A stretch of 64,000 nucleotides of DNA from Brevibacillus ruminantium. GTDB lineage: Bacteria; Bacillota; Bacilli; Brevibacillales; Brevibacillaceae. Made by a program: the position numbers and the translations under genes. This document shows positions 33,893 through 42,936 of the stretch, piece after piece. Below the pieces are notes generated by a model. It was not told the origin of the DNA and made no database searches. It saw nothing but the letters and a program-made list of their open reading frames with translations. The stretch covers positions 1,871,001-1,935,000 of the forward strand of contig NZ_CP098755.1 of NCBI RefSeq assembly GCF_023746555.1, in the 5' to 3' direction. Position 1 is the stretch's first letter. Each line of letters begins with the position of its first letter.

Positions 33893-35197
33893 ATGTATCG
33901 AATCGGTGTTGTTGGACCGCTTCCTTCTGTCGAGCGGATCATGGCTGTGGCCAACGAGTTTGAACATGAAATCGAGTTCGTTCCGATTGTATATGAAGAT
34001 GCCAAAGAAGTGAGCCAAATTGTGATGGAGCGCAGCCCCGATTTCAACGGCTGGTTTTTCTCCGGTCCGATTCCGTTCACCATCGCCAAAAATGTGCTGA
34101 GCCCCGATGCCAATATGGTGTATTGCCCGCCGACGGGCTCCAATTTGTATCGATGCTTTATTCAACTGTCTATCGACCATGATGTAGCCGTGAAAAGAGT
34201 CTCCATTGATATGATCAATTCGGAAGGGATGTTCCTGCATGAGCAGTTGGCGGAGCTGGGGATTCCCGATATTGACCAGCATGTGCTGACGTATGATGAG
34301 CATTATGATGCGCAGAAAATTGCCGATTTTCACGTGCAGCTCTGGCGGGCCGGGAAGACACAGGGAGCTTTTACCACACTCGCTACCGTTGAACGCAAGC
34401 TGCGAAGTGAAGGTATCCCCGTATACCGCATTTTTATGACGAAAATGGAAATTCGCCAAGCGATGAAGATGGTGATTGAAAAAGCGAGAAGCTCCTATTT
34501 CAAAGATACGCAGATCGGCGTCGAAATTATCGAGCTGGAGCAATTTGACACGATTGCCGAAAAGTCAACGGCCCGCTACCATTTGCAAAACCTGGAGCTG
34601 AAAGTGAGACAAGTGCTGCTCCATCTCTGCGAAAGACTGGACGGCTCGCTGATGGCCAACGGAAATGGACGCTACCAGATCTTTAGCTCTCGCGGCGCCA
34701 TCGAACGGGAAATTGACATGCTGCGCACCACGGTACAGCAATTGTCGCTTGATGCCGATGTTCCGGTCGCGGTCGGCATCGGTTTTGGCGAGACGGCTTT
34801 TTCAGCAGAAAGCAACGCACGCAAAGCGATCCAGCATGCAAAAGAACGCAATGGCTACGGGATCGTGATCGTCCAGGATGACGGTGTGATCGTGGAAACA
34901 GTAGGGGAAAACGAACAGATTGCCTACGCCTACCGCTCCAGTGACAAAGACCTGTTGGAAAAGCTGAACAAGGCAAATGTCAGCGTCAAAACCTATCATA
35001 AAATCGAAGCGCTGGTTCAGCGAATGGGCTGGACTTCATTTACCACCTCGGACATCGCTTCGTACTTGTCGATGACGGTGCGAAATGCCCAGCGTATCTT
35101 GGGCAGCCTGTGCGAACACGGTTTGGCCGAGTATCGGGGAGAAGAGCTTCAGGCGACACGAGGACGGCCGAAGAAGATGTATCAGTTGAAAAAATAA
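33893..35197 (+). CDS. Regulator with GTP-cyclohydrolase III/GGDEF-like and winged-helix domains
   Basis: 434 residues. The first about 200 residues look like a periplasmic-binding-type or receptor fold (IGVVGPLPSVERIMAVANEF). A central domain resembles the ferredoxin-like fold of GTP cyclohydrolase III or a degenerate GGDEF (AVGIGFGETAFSAESNARKAIQHAKERNGYGIVIV). The C-terminus is a winged helix (FTTSDIASYLSMTVRNAQRILGSLCEHGLAEYRG). The gene is followed by a terminator and the AbgT/M20 operon, so it probably regulates that. Its own ligand could be a nucleotide or a pterin/folate breakdown product; this is inference. Confidence 0.75.
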   Translation: MYRIGVVGPLPSVERIMAVANEFEHEIEFVPIVYEDAKEVSQIVMERSPDFNGWFFSGPIPFTIAKNVLSPDANMVYCPPTGSNLYRCFIQLSIDHDVAVKRVSIDMINSEGMFLHEQLAELGIPDIDQHVLTYDEHYDAQKIADFHVQLWRAGKTQGAFTTLATVERKLRSEGIPVYRIFMTKMEIRQAMKMVIEKARSSYFKDTQIGVEIIELEQFDTIAEKSTARYHLQNLELKVRQVLLHLCERLDGSLMANGNGRYQIFSSRGAIEREIDMLRTTVQQLSLDADVPVAVGIGFGETAFSAESNARKAIQHAKERNGYGIVIVQDDGVIVETVGENEQIAYAYRSSDKDLLEKLNKANVSVKTYHKIEALVQRMGWTSFTTSDIASYLSMTVRNAQRILGSLCEHGLAEYRGEELQATRGRPKKMYQLKK

Positions 35198-35213
35198 TGA
35201 AGAAATATAAGAA

Positions 35214-35246
35214 AAGCCAATCTCTTTTTGGGGATTGGCTTTTTTG
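35214..35246 (+). terminator. Terminator after the abg-type regulator
   Basis: A 9-bp stem AAGCCAATC/GATTGGCTT with a 10-base loop is followed by a T-run. Confidence 0.85.
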
Positions 35247-35801
35247 TACTTTCGGAAAGTTCAATTTCGCTAACGCGTTAAATGATGAAAGTATAAGAAA
35301 AACTAAGGCTTTCGCTATTTGATTTGGCGATAAGCCAAGTTTTTCTAACATGTACAGGATGGTATAGCGGCGTGAGTGCCTGCCTGACACTGTATGATAG
35401 GGTACGGCCAACGCTTAGAGGCTTATGGCTGTGAATGTTTGAAAGGAAAAAAAGGAAAAGGAATAGAAAGGCTCGAGAATAGGAGCGGAAAGGGCTGGAG
35501 AATGGAAGCGGTTTCTGTTTTGAGATAAATCGTACAATTCTATTGAAAAAAGGAAAATGCAATATTATAATTGTTTTAACGAAAATTTCTCTTTTTGTTC
35601 GTATAATGGAGAGTTTTTGGGGAAACCACGCGGAGAGGGTGACTTTTTTTAACGCGCTGTAAGAAAGTGCTTACATGTTGATGCTTACAGTCGGATTGAT
35701 CGCTCGTTCAGTTTTGATTGCGTACGTTTGAAACGAGACATCAAACAAGACGAGGAAAAAACTCACGAAAACAGACAGAATGGGCCAAGGGGGATTGCTC
35801 A
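35247..35801 (+). promoter_or_regulatory. Leader region of the abgT operon with three CTTACA half-sites
   Basis: 555 bases without a gene. The middle is AT-rich. A TATAAT at about 35602 follows a T-rich stretch and is a plausible -10 element. Downstream, CTGTAAG (35657-35663), CTTACA (35670-35675) and CTTACAG (35684-35690) give an inverted pair and a further copy about 110 bases before the abgT start. These look like regulator half-sites for a transport operon promoter. Confidence 0.45.
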
Positions 35802-37334
35802 ATGCATTCGCATCAAGTTAAATCCGATTTACACGAGCAACAGGGAATGGGCATTTTAAAGTGGGTGGAAAGGATCGGGAACAAGCTGCCCAATCCATTC
35901 ATGCTATTCCTCTATCTGATTGCGATTTTGTTCGTAGTCACGGCAGCACTCTCGTTCTTCAACATTACTGCGATGGATCCGATCAAGAACGAAGAGGTAC
36001 ATGTCAAAAACCTGCTCAGCCAAGAGGGGCTTCAATGGCTGCTTCCCAACATTATCAAAAACTTTTCCAATTTCTTGCCATTGGGTGCGATCCTGACGCT
36101 GATGCTCGGTGTCGGATTAGCTGAAAAGGTTGGACTTTTGGAAGCGGTTATCCGCAAGATGTCTCTGCGGGTAAACGCAAAATACGCAAGCTATCTGGTC
36201 GCTTTCATCGCTTTTTTTAGCCATGTGTCTTCAGATGCTGCCTTCGTGATTATGCCTCCGCTGGGAGCTTTGATCTTCCTGGCTGTGGGACGAAATCCGA
36301 TCGCAGGTCTATTGGCTGCCATCGCTGGTGTCGGGTCAGGCTTTACGGCCAATATGCTGATTGTAACGACAGACGTATTGCTCTCCGGGATCAGCTCCGA
36401 GATTTCCAAATCCGTCGACCCGGCCGTTACGGTAAGTGTGCTGGACAACTGGTTCTTCATGTCCGTCTCTGTGCTGTTGCTCTCAGCGGTAATTGGCTTT
36501 GTGACAGACAAGTTTGTGGAACCGAAATTAGGTGTGTACGAAGGTCCTAAAGGGAATGTGCTGGAGGATCTTTCCCCGGTGCAAAAGAAAGGGCTGCGTG
36601 CAGCTGGCATTTCCGCATTGGTCTTTATCGCAGTCATGGCGATTCTCGTCGTGCCAGAGGGTGCGCTTCTGCGTGATCCGAAACTGGGAACGGTCGTGCC
36701 ATCGCCGTTTATTTCAGGAATTGTGCCGATCATTCTGCTGTTCTTCTTCACAGTTGCGATCACCTACGGTATTCGCGTGGGCGTGATCAAAAAGCAAAAT
36801 GACATCCCGGATCTGCTGACCGATCCGATCAAGGGCATGGCAGGATTTATCATCATGGTTTTCCCGCTCTCCCAATTCGTCGCCATGTTTAACTGGAGCA
36901 ATATGGGCAGCTTTTTGGCCCTGTTTATTACCGATTTGCTTGAGCACTTGAACATGACGGGCGCACCTGTCATTATCGGACTGGCATTTCTGTCTGCATT
37001 CCTGTGTATGTTCATTGCAAGCGGCTCCGCGATCTGGTCGCTACTGGCACCGGTCTTTATCCCGATGTACATGGCGCTTGGCTACCATCCGGCATTTGCG
37101 CAAATCACGTTCCGGATCGCCGATTCGTCTGTCATCCCGTTTGCTATCGTGTCACCGTTTATCCCGCTCTTCCTGGGCTTTTTGCAGGAGTACAAAAAGG
37201 ATGCCAAACTGGGAACCTACTATTCTTTGATCATGCCGTACCCGATTATTATCTTCATTGTCTGGACGCTGCTTTTGGTTGTCTGGTATTTCCTTGGACT
37301 GCCGATTGGACCTGGTGTATATCCGAAAATGTAA
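35802..37334 (+). CDS. abgT: AbgT-family transporter
   Basis: 510 residues from ATG 35802 (AAGGGGGA upstream); 28 further upstream codons are open but have no site. About 12 helices. The hallmark segment ERIGNKLPNPFMLFLYLIAIL starts the protein and conserved loops such as HVSSDAAFVIMPPLGALIFLAVGRNP are present. AbgT imports p-aminobenzoyl-glutamate, a folate breakdown product, in Escherichia coli; other members export sulfonamides. The two M20 hydrolases that follow match the E. coli abgABT arrangement and support import plus hydrolysis. Confidence 0.92.
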   Translation: MHSHQVKSDLHEQQGMGILKWVERIGNKLPNPFMLFLYLIAILFVVTAALSFFNITAMDPIKNEEVHVKNLLSQEGLQWLLPNIIKNFSNFLPLGAILTLMLGVGLAEKVGLLEAVIRKMSLRVNAKYASYLVAFIAFFSHVSSDAAFVIMPPLGALIFLAVGRNPIAGLLAAIAGVGSGFTANMLIVTTDVLLSGISSEISKSVDPAVTVSVLDNWFFMSVSVLLLSAVIGFVTDKFVEPKLGVYEGPKGNVLEDLSPVQKKGLRAAGISALVFIAVMAILVVPEGALLRDPKLGTVVPSPFISGIVPIILLFFFTVAITYGIRVGVIKKQNDIPDLLTDPIKGMAGFIIMVFPLSQFVAMFNWSNMGSFLALFITDLLEHLNMTGAPVIIGLAFLSAFLCMFIASGSAIWSLLAPVFIPMYMALGYHPAFAQITFRIADSSVIPFAIVSPFIPLFLGFLQEYKKDAKLGTYYSLIMPYPIIIFIVWTLLLVVWYFLGLPIGPGVYPKM

Positions 37335-37373
37335 AACCGGATAGAGCGCCCGGAAAACAGGAGGGAATGAAGG

Positions 37374-38633
37374 ATGTTGGATCTAGTTTCACTACGAAGA
37401 GATTTTCATATGCACCCAGAGGTTGGTTTTACAGAATTTCGCACAGCCTCCAAGGTAGCCGAAATCCTTGCTTCACTGGGTTATGAGGTTCTGATAGGGC
37501 CGGAAGCGATGGATGGTGACGCGCGCCGGGGTCTTCCGCCGGCAGACGTTTTGGAGGCCGCGTATGAGCGTGCGCTGCGGGACGGAGCCAATCCGCAGAT
37601 TGTAGAAAAAATGCGGGGCGGGTACACAGCGGTTATCGGAATCAAAAAAGGAAGCAAAGAGGGTCCGACTGTCGCCTTCCGCTTTGATATGGATGCACTT
37701 CCCGTCCTGGAAAGCACCGACATGGACCACGTGCCGCAGGCAAAAGGCTTTCGCTCCCGTTATGAGGGAAACATGCACGCCTGTGCGCATGACGGTCATA
37801 CCACGATTGGTCTTGGACTGGCGGAAAAGCTGGCCGATGGCAATTTCTCCGGTACGGTCAAGCTGATTTTCCAACCAGCGGAGGAAGGGGTGCGCGGTGC
37901 CTACTCCATCGTTCAAAAAGGCCACCTCGATGATGTAGACTATCTTTTCTGCCATCATTTGGGGACCAATGTGCCGCTTGGCGAGGTGCATGGGGCCTCC
38001 CTCGGATTTTTGGCGACGACCAAAATGGTGGCTCATTTTCACGGTGTTTCTTCCCACGCAGGAGCCACGCCGGAAAAAGGACGAAACGCTCTGCTGGGAG
38101 CAGCCACTGCCCTGTTGAACATCCATGGCATTTCCCGTTTCAGCACAGGATCGACACGCGTAAACGTAGGCGTCCTGGAGGGCGGAACGGCGGCCAATAT
38201 CATTCCGCAGTACGCAAAAATGGTCGTGGAAACCCGTTCAGTGGCTGAGGAGATCAACGCAGAGCTGGAGCAGCGTGTCCGCACGATTATCGCCCACAGT
38301 GCTGCGATGCATGAGCTGGACTATGAAATCGAGGTCGTGGGAGGAGCGATTCCGATCAACAGCGACCTGGATCTTGCCGAGCTGGCTATGGAAGAAGCGC
38401 GGGCGGTCGAAGGCTTTACCTCCTTCAAAGTGAGCGATTCCAATTCCATGGGCAGTGAAGACGCCAGCTTCATGATCAAGCGCGTCCAGGAACGGGGCGG
38501 AAAAGGCACGTACATGGCGATCGGGACCGATATTCCGGCACCGCATCACCACCCCAAATTTGATATCCAGGAAGAAATTTTGCCGCGTGCCGTAGCACTG
38601 TTGCATCGCATTGCCACGAGATTTTTGACGTGA
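37374..38633 (+). CDS. abgA: M20 amidohydrolase, AbgA-like
   Basis: 419 residues starting at ATG 37374 behind AGGAGG. RRDFHMHPEVGFTEFRTAS opens the protein as in M20 amidohydrolases, and the metal-site motifs MHACAHDGHTT, PAEEGVRGAYS and the later PAPHHHPKFD are intact. AbgA/AbgB together cleave p-aminobenzoyl-glutamate to p-aminobenzoate and glutamate. It is transcribed with abgT and abgB. Confidence 0.9.
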   Translation: MLDLVSLRRDFHMHPEVGFTEFRTASKVAEILASLGYEVLIGPEAMDGDARRGLPPADVLEAAYERALRDGANPQIVEKMRGGYTAVIGIKKGSKEGPTVAFRFDMDALPVLESTDMDHVPQAKGFRSRYEGNMHACAHDGHTTIGLGLAEKLADGNFSGTVKLIFQPAEEGVRGAYSIVQKGHLDDVDYLFCHHLGTNVPLGEVHGASLGFLATTKMVAHFHGVSSHAGATPEKGRNALLGAATALLNIHGISRFSTGSTRVNVGVLEGGTAANIIPQYAKMVVETRSVAEEINAELEQRVRTIIAHSAAMHELDYEIEVVGGAIPINSDLDLAELAMEEARAVEGFTSFKVSDSNSMGSEDASFMIKRVQERGGKGTYMAIGTDIPAPHHHPKFDIQEEILPRAVALLHRIATRFLT

Positions 38634-38692
38634 GGAGCCCTTCTATTGGACACTCTCGAATCCACAGATATGGATAGAAAGGATGTTTCTTC

Positions 38693-40096
38693 ATGCATAC
38701 AAAACGAATTTCGGAAATGATCGAACAAAAACGGGATACTTATATCAAAGTAAGCGACAGCATTTGGGACTTTGCTGAAACGCGTTTTGAAGAATATCGC
38801 TCGGCCGAGCTGCTGGCGGAGTCACTGGAGCGCGAAGGCTTTCAGGTAGAAAGAGGCGTAGGCGGCATCAAAACCGCCTTTGTCGGAAGCTTTGGAACTG
38901 GCAGTCCGGTCGTCGCGATCCTGGGTGAGTTTGACGCGCTGTCCGGAATGAGTCAGAAAAAAGGGCAGGCCACACAAGAACCTGCGGTCCCTGGTGCAAA
39001 TGGCCACGGTTGCGGGCATAATCTGCTCGGTACAGCCTCGCTGGCCGCAGCGGTTGCGGTTAAGCAGTACATGGAAGAAAATAACATTTCGGGGACGGTT
39101 CGCTATTACGGTTGCCCGGGTGAGGAAGGCGGCTCCGGCAAAACCTTCATGGCGCGTGCCGGTCTGTTTGACGATGTCGATTTCGCCCTGTGCTGGCATC
39201 CGATGGGATATAACAGCATCATGGCGATGGATTCGCTCGCCAACTATCAGGTGTATTTCAAATTTAGAGGAAAAAGCTCTCACGCCGCTGCCAGCCCGCA
39301 TCTGGGCCGCAGCGCTCTCGATGCAGTGGAGCTGATGAACGTCGGCGTCAATTACCTGCGTGAGCATATCATCCCGGAAGCGCGCGTCCATTATGCCGTC
39401 ACCAATACTGGCGGCCTTTCCCCCAACGTGGTGCAGGCATACGCGGAAGTGCTCTACCTGGTGCGTGCTCCCGAGGTGCAGCAGGTGCAGGAAATTTACG
39501 AACGAGTATGCAAAATCGCCGAAGGGGCGGCTCTAATGACCGGCACCGTGGTAGAGATCGTTTTCGACAAAGCATGCTCCAATCTGGTGCAAAACCAGAC
39601 GCTGGAAGAGGTTATGTATCGCAACTACCAAGAGCTTGGAGTTCCTGTGCACGACGAGGAGGAGCTGAAGCTGGCCAAAGCCGTACGTGCGACGTTGAGC
39701 CCGGAAGAGCTGCAAACCTCGCAAAAAGAATTCCCTGGTGGACCAGATGCGGATATGGTCACCTGGCTGAACCCGTATAATGGCGACCTGATTCCGCTTA
39801 ACGGTTCCACGGACGTCGGCGATGTCAGCCGGATTACACCAACCGCGCAATGCACAACCGCTTGCTTCGTCAACGGTTCCACGCTCCATTCCTGGCAATG
39901 GGTGTCGCTGGGGGGCACCTCCATCGGACATAAAGGCATGCTGCACGCCGGAAAAGTGATGGCGTCCACGGCTATCGATATGCTGCAGCATCCTGAGCTG
40001 ATCGAAAAAGCGCAGGAAGAGCTAAGGCAAAGAATGGGCGGCAAGCCGTATGTTTGCCCGATCCCGGAAGGTGTTCAGCCGTCCGTTAAGAAGTAG
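38693..40096 (+). CDS. abgB: M20 peptidase, AbgB-like
   Basis: 467 residues with metal-binding motifs GANGHGCGHNLLGTA and GCPGEEGGSGKTFMA, and a dimerisation domain starting near FKFRGKSSHAAASPHLGRSALDAVEL. It follows abgA by 59 bases and forms the second subunit of the p-aminobenzoyl-glutamate hydrolase. Being the last gene of the operon, it is followed by a terminator. Confidence 0.9.
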   Translation: MHTKRISEMIEQKRDTYIKVSDSIWDFAETRFEEYRSAELLAESLEREGFQVERGVGGIKTAFVGSFGTGSPVVAILGEFDALSGMSQKKGQATQEPAVPGANGHGCGHNLLGTASLAAAVAVKQYMEENNISGTVRYYGCPGEEGGSGKTFMARAGLFDDVDFALCWHPMGYNSIMAMDSLANYQVYFKFRGKSSHAAASPHLGRSALDAVELMNVGVNYLREHIIPEARVHYAVTNTGGLSPNVVQAYAEVLYLVRAPEVQQVQEIYERVCKIAEGAALMTGTVVEIVFDKACSNLVQNQTLEEVMYRNYQELGVPVHDEEELKLAKAVRATLSPEELQTSQKEFPGGPDADMVTWLNPYNGDLIPLNGSTDVGDVSRITPTAQCTTACFVNGSTLHSWQWVSLGGTSIGHKGMLHAGKVMASTAIDMLQHPELIEKAQEELRQRMGGKPYVCPIPEGVQPSVKK

Positions 40097-40126
40097 CAAG
40101 ATGGCTCCATTTCTTTACACATAACC

Positions 40127-40165
40127 AAGCCGGTGGTTCTTAATTTAAGAGCCGCCGGCTTTTTA
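40127..40165 (+). terminator. Terminator of the abg-type operon
   Basis: A long stem starts AAGCCGGTGGTTCTT and closes with AAGAGCCGCCGGCTT, followed by a T-run. Confidence 0.85.
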
Positions 40166-40610
40166 CTGTCTCTTGGAGATGAAGTAGCGTTTTTAAGAAG
40201 TTGAGGGGCTTATCCTTTAAAAATGTGGAAATGTGGCCGTAGTGAGAAGAAGCCGGTGCTTGCTTATAAAAAATTGTGGGTGGAAGCGATGAAGATAAAG
40301 CGAGCAAATAAAATTGATCAATAGTATATAAATAGGAAAAGAAAATAATGCGAGTTTCTGTCATTTCATTGATTAGACAAAAATAATAGCGGGAAAGGAG
40401 CAGCATGATTCTTCTCGCGGCAGCCTCGTTGCACGGGCCACGGTGAGGGATCAAATCTAAGCAGATGTTCAATCCAACAGATCGTGATCGAAGGACAGTA
40501 ATTAGGAAGGAGAGATTTTTCAGTAGGGAATCAGTCTATTTTTATGGTATGCTTCAAGTAGAGAAAACCAAGGTCCGACTTCGGTGACGAGGATCGGCCA
40601 TATGCTTGGC
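40166..40610 (+). other. Gene-poor AT-rich region with a possible 13-codon leader ORF
   Basis: No full gene is seen. One 13-residue frame (40405-40446) begins at ATG behind AAAGGAG with correct spacing and reads MILLAAASLHGPR. It could be a leader peptide or chance. A TATATAAATA stretch lies about 80 bases earlier. Minus-strand frames here are not supported by ribosome sites. Confidence 0.35.
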
Positions 40611-40623
40611 AGGGGGTGACGCT

Positions 40624-41022
40624 GTGGAGTTTTCTCTGGATATGACGCTCCTGGTCGTGGCGCTGGGTCTCTCGGGCTATCTGGTAGCCCATCTGTTTCG
40701 CGGACCGGCCATGCCGCTGCTGTGTACGGCCCAACTGCACAGCACCCTAGATTCACCGCTTCCGGATAAAGAATCCGGGCAGTTGGCAACCAATCCAAGG
40801 CTGCTCTTTGTCCGCCGCAAGATTGCGCCAAAAGAGCGAAGCCGTTCACTCGATGATTCCAATTCACTTTCCTTCTTGTTCGTGTTTGACACAAGCAATC
40901 ACCCAAGGAGGAATGGTGAAGAATGTATACCTTTGTACAACCTGTTATTGATCTGTTGGCGTCAATTCTTCAAGTTTTGTTTCACTTCGTACAGGATTGG
41001 GGAATCGCGATCATTCTCTTGA
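40624..41022 (+). CDS. MifM-like leader ORF upstream of yidC2 (candidate nascent-chain sensor)
   Basis: 132 codons from GTG 40624, with AGGGGGTGA immediately upstream. The N-terminus is a single transmembrane segment (LDMTLLVVALGLSGYLVAHLF), followed by a positively charged, polar, non-globular tail. Its codons 82-97 run through a hairpin that hides the yidC Shine-Dalgarno, and the frame overlaps the first 100 bases of yidC out of frame. In Bacillus subtilis, MifM is a small membrane-anchored leader that stalls on the ribosome when insertase activity is low and frees the yidC2 ribosome site. Layout and anchor match, but no arrest motif is recognised, so the call is inference. The part beyond 40923 might not be translated. 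Confidence 0.5.
   Translation: MEFSLDMTLLVVALGLSGYLVAHLFRGPAMPLLCTAQLHSTLDSPLPDKESGQLATNPRLLFVRRKIAPKERSRSLDDSNSLSFLFVFDTSNHPRRNGEECIPLYNLLLICWRQFFKFCFTSYRIGESRSFS
40869..40913 (+). promoter_or_regulatory. Hairpin sequestering the yidC2 ribosome binding site
   Basis: TTCCTTCTTG (40869-40878) pairs with CAAGGAGGAA (40904-40913) over 10 bp with one G-U pair, closing a 25-base loop. The right arm contains the AAGGAGG of yidC2. This should block initiation until a ribosome stalled in the leader ORF opens it. Confidence 0.7.
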
Positions 41023-41612
41023 CGCTGTTTGTGAGAGGTTTGCTTTTTCCGCTCAGCTTGCGAACAGCCCGTCAAACGATGCGGCAGGCTCTCATTCGAC
41101 CCGAGCTGAAGCTGATTCAGGAACGGCATAAAGAGGATCAGGCAAAGGCGATGGAAGAGACGATGAAGCTGTATCAGCGGGCGGGGATTAAACCGCTTTC
41201 GATGTTTACTACATCCATTCTGCAAATGCCGATTTTCATGGCGATGTACGGTTTGTTTTTGTCTCATGGCGCTTCCATGTCTTCGTCTTTTATTCCCTGG
41301 GTCGCTTCCTTTGCCCAGGTTGATCAGTGGCATATCCTGCCAGCATTGGCTGCGGGACTCACTTTTGTCACCAGCCTGATCCCGTTGACCAGTGAGATGG
41401 TCACGGATGCTCCTCTGTTTCCGCGCATAGCCAGCTCGCTAGTGATGGTTGTCGTCTTTCTTCTGATTCTCTGGAAGGCGCCTGTTGCACTGGGGCTGTA
41501 CTGGACAAGTGGCTCCCTCTTCGGCTTGCTGGAGCGCGGTTTCTATCGCTCTCCTCTGGGGAAAAAGATTTTGCTTCGTGGACGGCCGGAATTGATCACG
41601 AGCCGAGAATAA
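40923..41612 (+). CDS. yidC2: YidC/Oxa1 family membrane protein insertase (second paralogue)
   Basis: 229 residues with five transmembrane segments. The groove segment LLTLFVRGLLFPLSLRTARQTM, the LQERHK/QRAGIKPL loop and LYWTSGSLFGLLER near the end are typical of YidC. There is no lipoprotein signal cysteine, unlike SpoIIIJ-type paralogues, which suits a YqjG/YidC2-like protein. It inserts membrane proteins with or without Sec. The AAGGAGG site is 11 bases from ATG 40923 and lies in the hairpin described above, so expression is probably controlled translationally. Confidence 0.92.
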   Translation: MYTFVQPVIDLLASILQVLFHFVQDWGIAIILLTLFVRGLLFPLSLRTARQTMRQALIRPELKLIQERHKEDQAKAMEETMKLYQRAGIKPLSMFTTSILQMPIFMAMYGLFLSHGASMSSSFIPWVASFAQVDQWHILPALAAGLTFVTSLIPLTSEMVTDAPLFPRIASSLVMVVVFLLILWKAPVALGLYWTSGSLFGLLERGFYRSPLGKKILLRGRPELITSRE

Positions 41613-41620
41613 AACTGTTA

Positions 41621-41648
41621 AACCTCCTGAGACATCAGGGGGTTTTCT
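41621..41648 (+). terminator. Terminator after yidC2
   Basis: AACCTCCTG pairs with CAGGGGGTT around a 6-base loop, followed by TTCTTATT. The next 286 bases hold no recognisable element apart from AT-rich sequence near 41780-41830. Confidence 0.75.
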
Positions 41649-41934
41649 TATTGGGCAGTTTTGTCTGTTCCGCCGCATTTCTGACTGGCGCGCAAGCTGA
41701 TTCCCCTGTTCTTTGGGCAAACCTTTTTGTATTAAAGTAAAGTAATGGTGCCTGCTTTTAACCAAGTGACTCATTTATTCGAATCACATTTTGATTATTC
41801 GTATTTTTAGATAAGATAATAAAACACGACAGGAAAATGATGGTTTTTGTTGAAGTTTGACACAGCGGGGTGATGCTATCGATCTATTCCATTCATTCAA
41901 AAAAGCAATTCTAATGAAAAAGGAGGAGGCTCAG

Positions 41935-42246
41935 ATGTCTACGGCACGCATTTTAAAATGGATATCCGGTTCCCTAGAAATCCTGTTGGGAATTCCGGTG
42001 CTAGGCGCTACGATTATTTTAGGTCTTTATTGGTTTCCACTCTTTGTCATGCTTGTGCTCCATATCGCAACACTCATGGTTTCCGCCAAACAAGGCACGA
42101 CAAAATACGGCTCGATTCTCGGGATTGTCACCTCTTTGGTAGCCTGGATCCCATTTGTAGGAATGATTATGCATATTATAACCGGGGTTCTCCTGATGGT
42201 GGACGCTTCCAAAAATGATGGGAAAGACCGCTATCTGTCTGCGTAA
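41935..42246 (+). CDS. Small integral membrane protein
   Basis: 103 residues from ATG 41935 with AAAGGAGGAGG upstream; 26 further open codons before it lack a site. Three hydrophobic segments span most of the length (SGSLEILLGIPVLGATIILGLYWFPLFVMLVLH and SILGIVTSLVAWIPFVGMIMHIITGVLLMVDA). No function recognised. It stands just before the tail-like element but is not of phage type. Confidence 0.75.
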   Translation: MSTARILKWISGSLEILLGIPVLGATIILGLYWFPLFVMLVLHIATLMVSAKQGTTKYGSILGIVTSLVAWIPFVGMIMHIITGVLLMVDASKNDGKDRYLSA

Positions 42247-42376
42247 ACAAGAGGGGAGAAGTATTTCCGTACATCAAAGTGAAACATTTTTGAGAGGATT
42301 ATGACAGGGAAATGGAATCCTCTTTCCTTTTCACCGTGCTATGATGATAGCGTGAAAGATAAAGGGCAAGAGAAAA

Positions 42377-42405
42377 AGCCACTCGGGCAGCCGGGTGGTT
42401 TTTTC
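42377..42405 (+). terminator. Terminator immediately before the tail gene cluster
   Basis: CCACTCGG pairs with CCGGGTGG around a 4-base loop, followed by TTTTTT. It insulates the tail operon from upstream transcription. Confidence 0.8.
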
Positions 42406-42456
42406 ACGCCATTTTTCACAGAAAACAGGTTGGCATGGAAAGGAGGTGAGGAACCG

Positions 42457-42936
42457 CTGACTCCGATTGTACTCGTTGACGAGTTGGTCAAATTGATCAA
42501 GCCCATCGTTTCCGGTTTCCTTTTGGAGACAGGGGACCCGGATGGAGAAAGGAAGGCACCTGAGGTCATTGGCGGTTTTGTAAACAGAGTACCGCCGCAA
42601 AGCGAGGATGAACCAAACGCCATCACGGCACCACTTCCCTATGTAGCCGTCCGCTACGTAGAGGATGATGGCAGCAAAGCGATAGTAAAAATCACGGCAG
42701 GCACGCACAGCTCAGACGGGCAAAGCGGCTGGCGTGATTGCATGAATGTCCTGATCCGGATTCGCCAGGCTCTGCAAGAACGACAGTTCTTCGGAGCCTT
42801 TTCTATTGACCCGGTGATGAAGACAAGCATGCCGGAAGAGCAAGCGCCACCGGAATGGTCCGCGTCCCTGACACTGACCGTACACATTCCCCAAACATTA
42901 ATCGAAAGGAGCGATGTGACAGATGGCATCGCGTAA
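42457..42936 (+). CDS. Tail-module protein 1 (tail terminator/completion type)
   Basis: About 159 residues. AAAGGAGGTGAGG lies upstream but no ATG, GTG or TTG is suitably placed in frame; the best start is CTG 42457, giving TPIVLVDELVKLIKPIVSG. The product resembles tail-terminator-type small tail proteins (a beta-rich VKITAGTHSSDGQSG loop and LTVHIPQTL), but the family is not certain. It is the first gene of the tailocin and overlaps the next by 14 bases. Confidence 0.65.
   Translation: MTPIVLVDELVKLIKPIVSGFLLETGDPDGERKAPEVIGGFVNRVPPQSEDEPNAITAPLPYVAVRYVEDDGSKAIVKITAGTHSSDGQSGWRDCMNVLIRIRQALQERQFFGAFSIDPVMKTSMPEEQAPPEWSASLTLTVHIPQTLIERSDVTDGIA

Noticed and set aside
40520..40906. Minus-strand ORF opposite the yidC2 leader
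   Set aside because: It is antisense to the leader and yidC2 regulatory hairpin and lacks a ribosome site.
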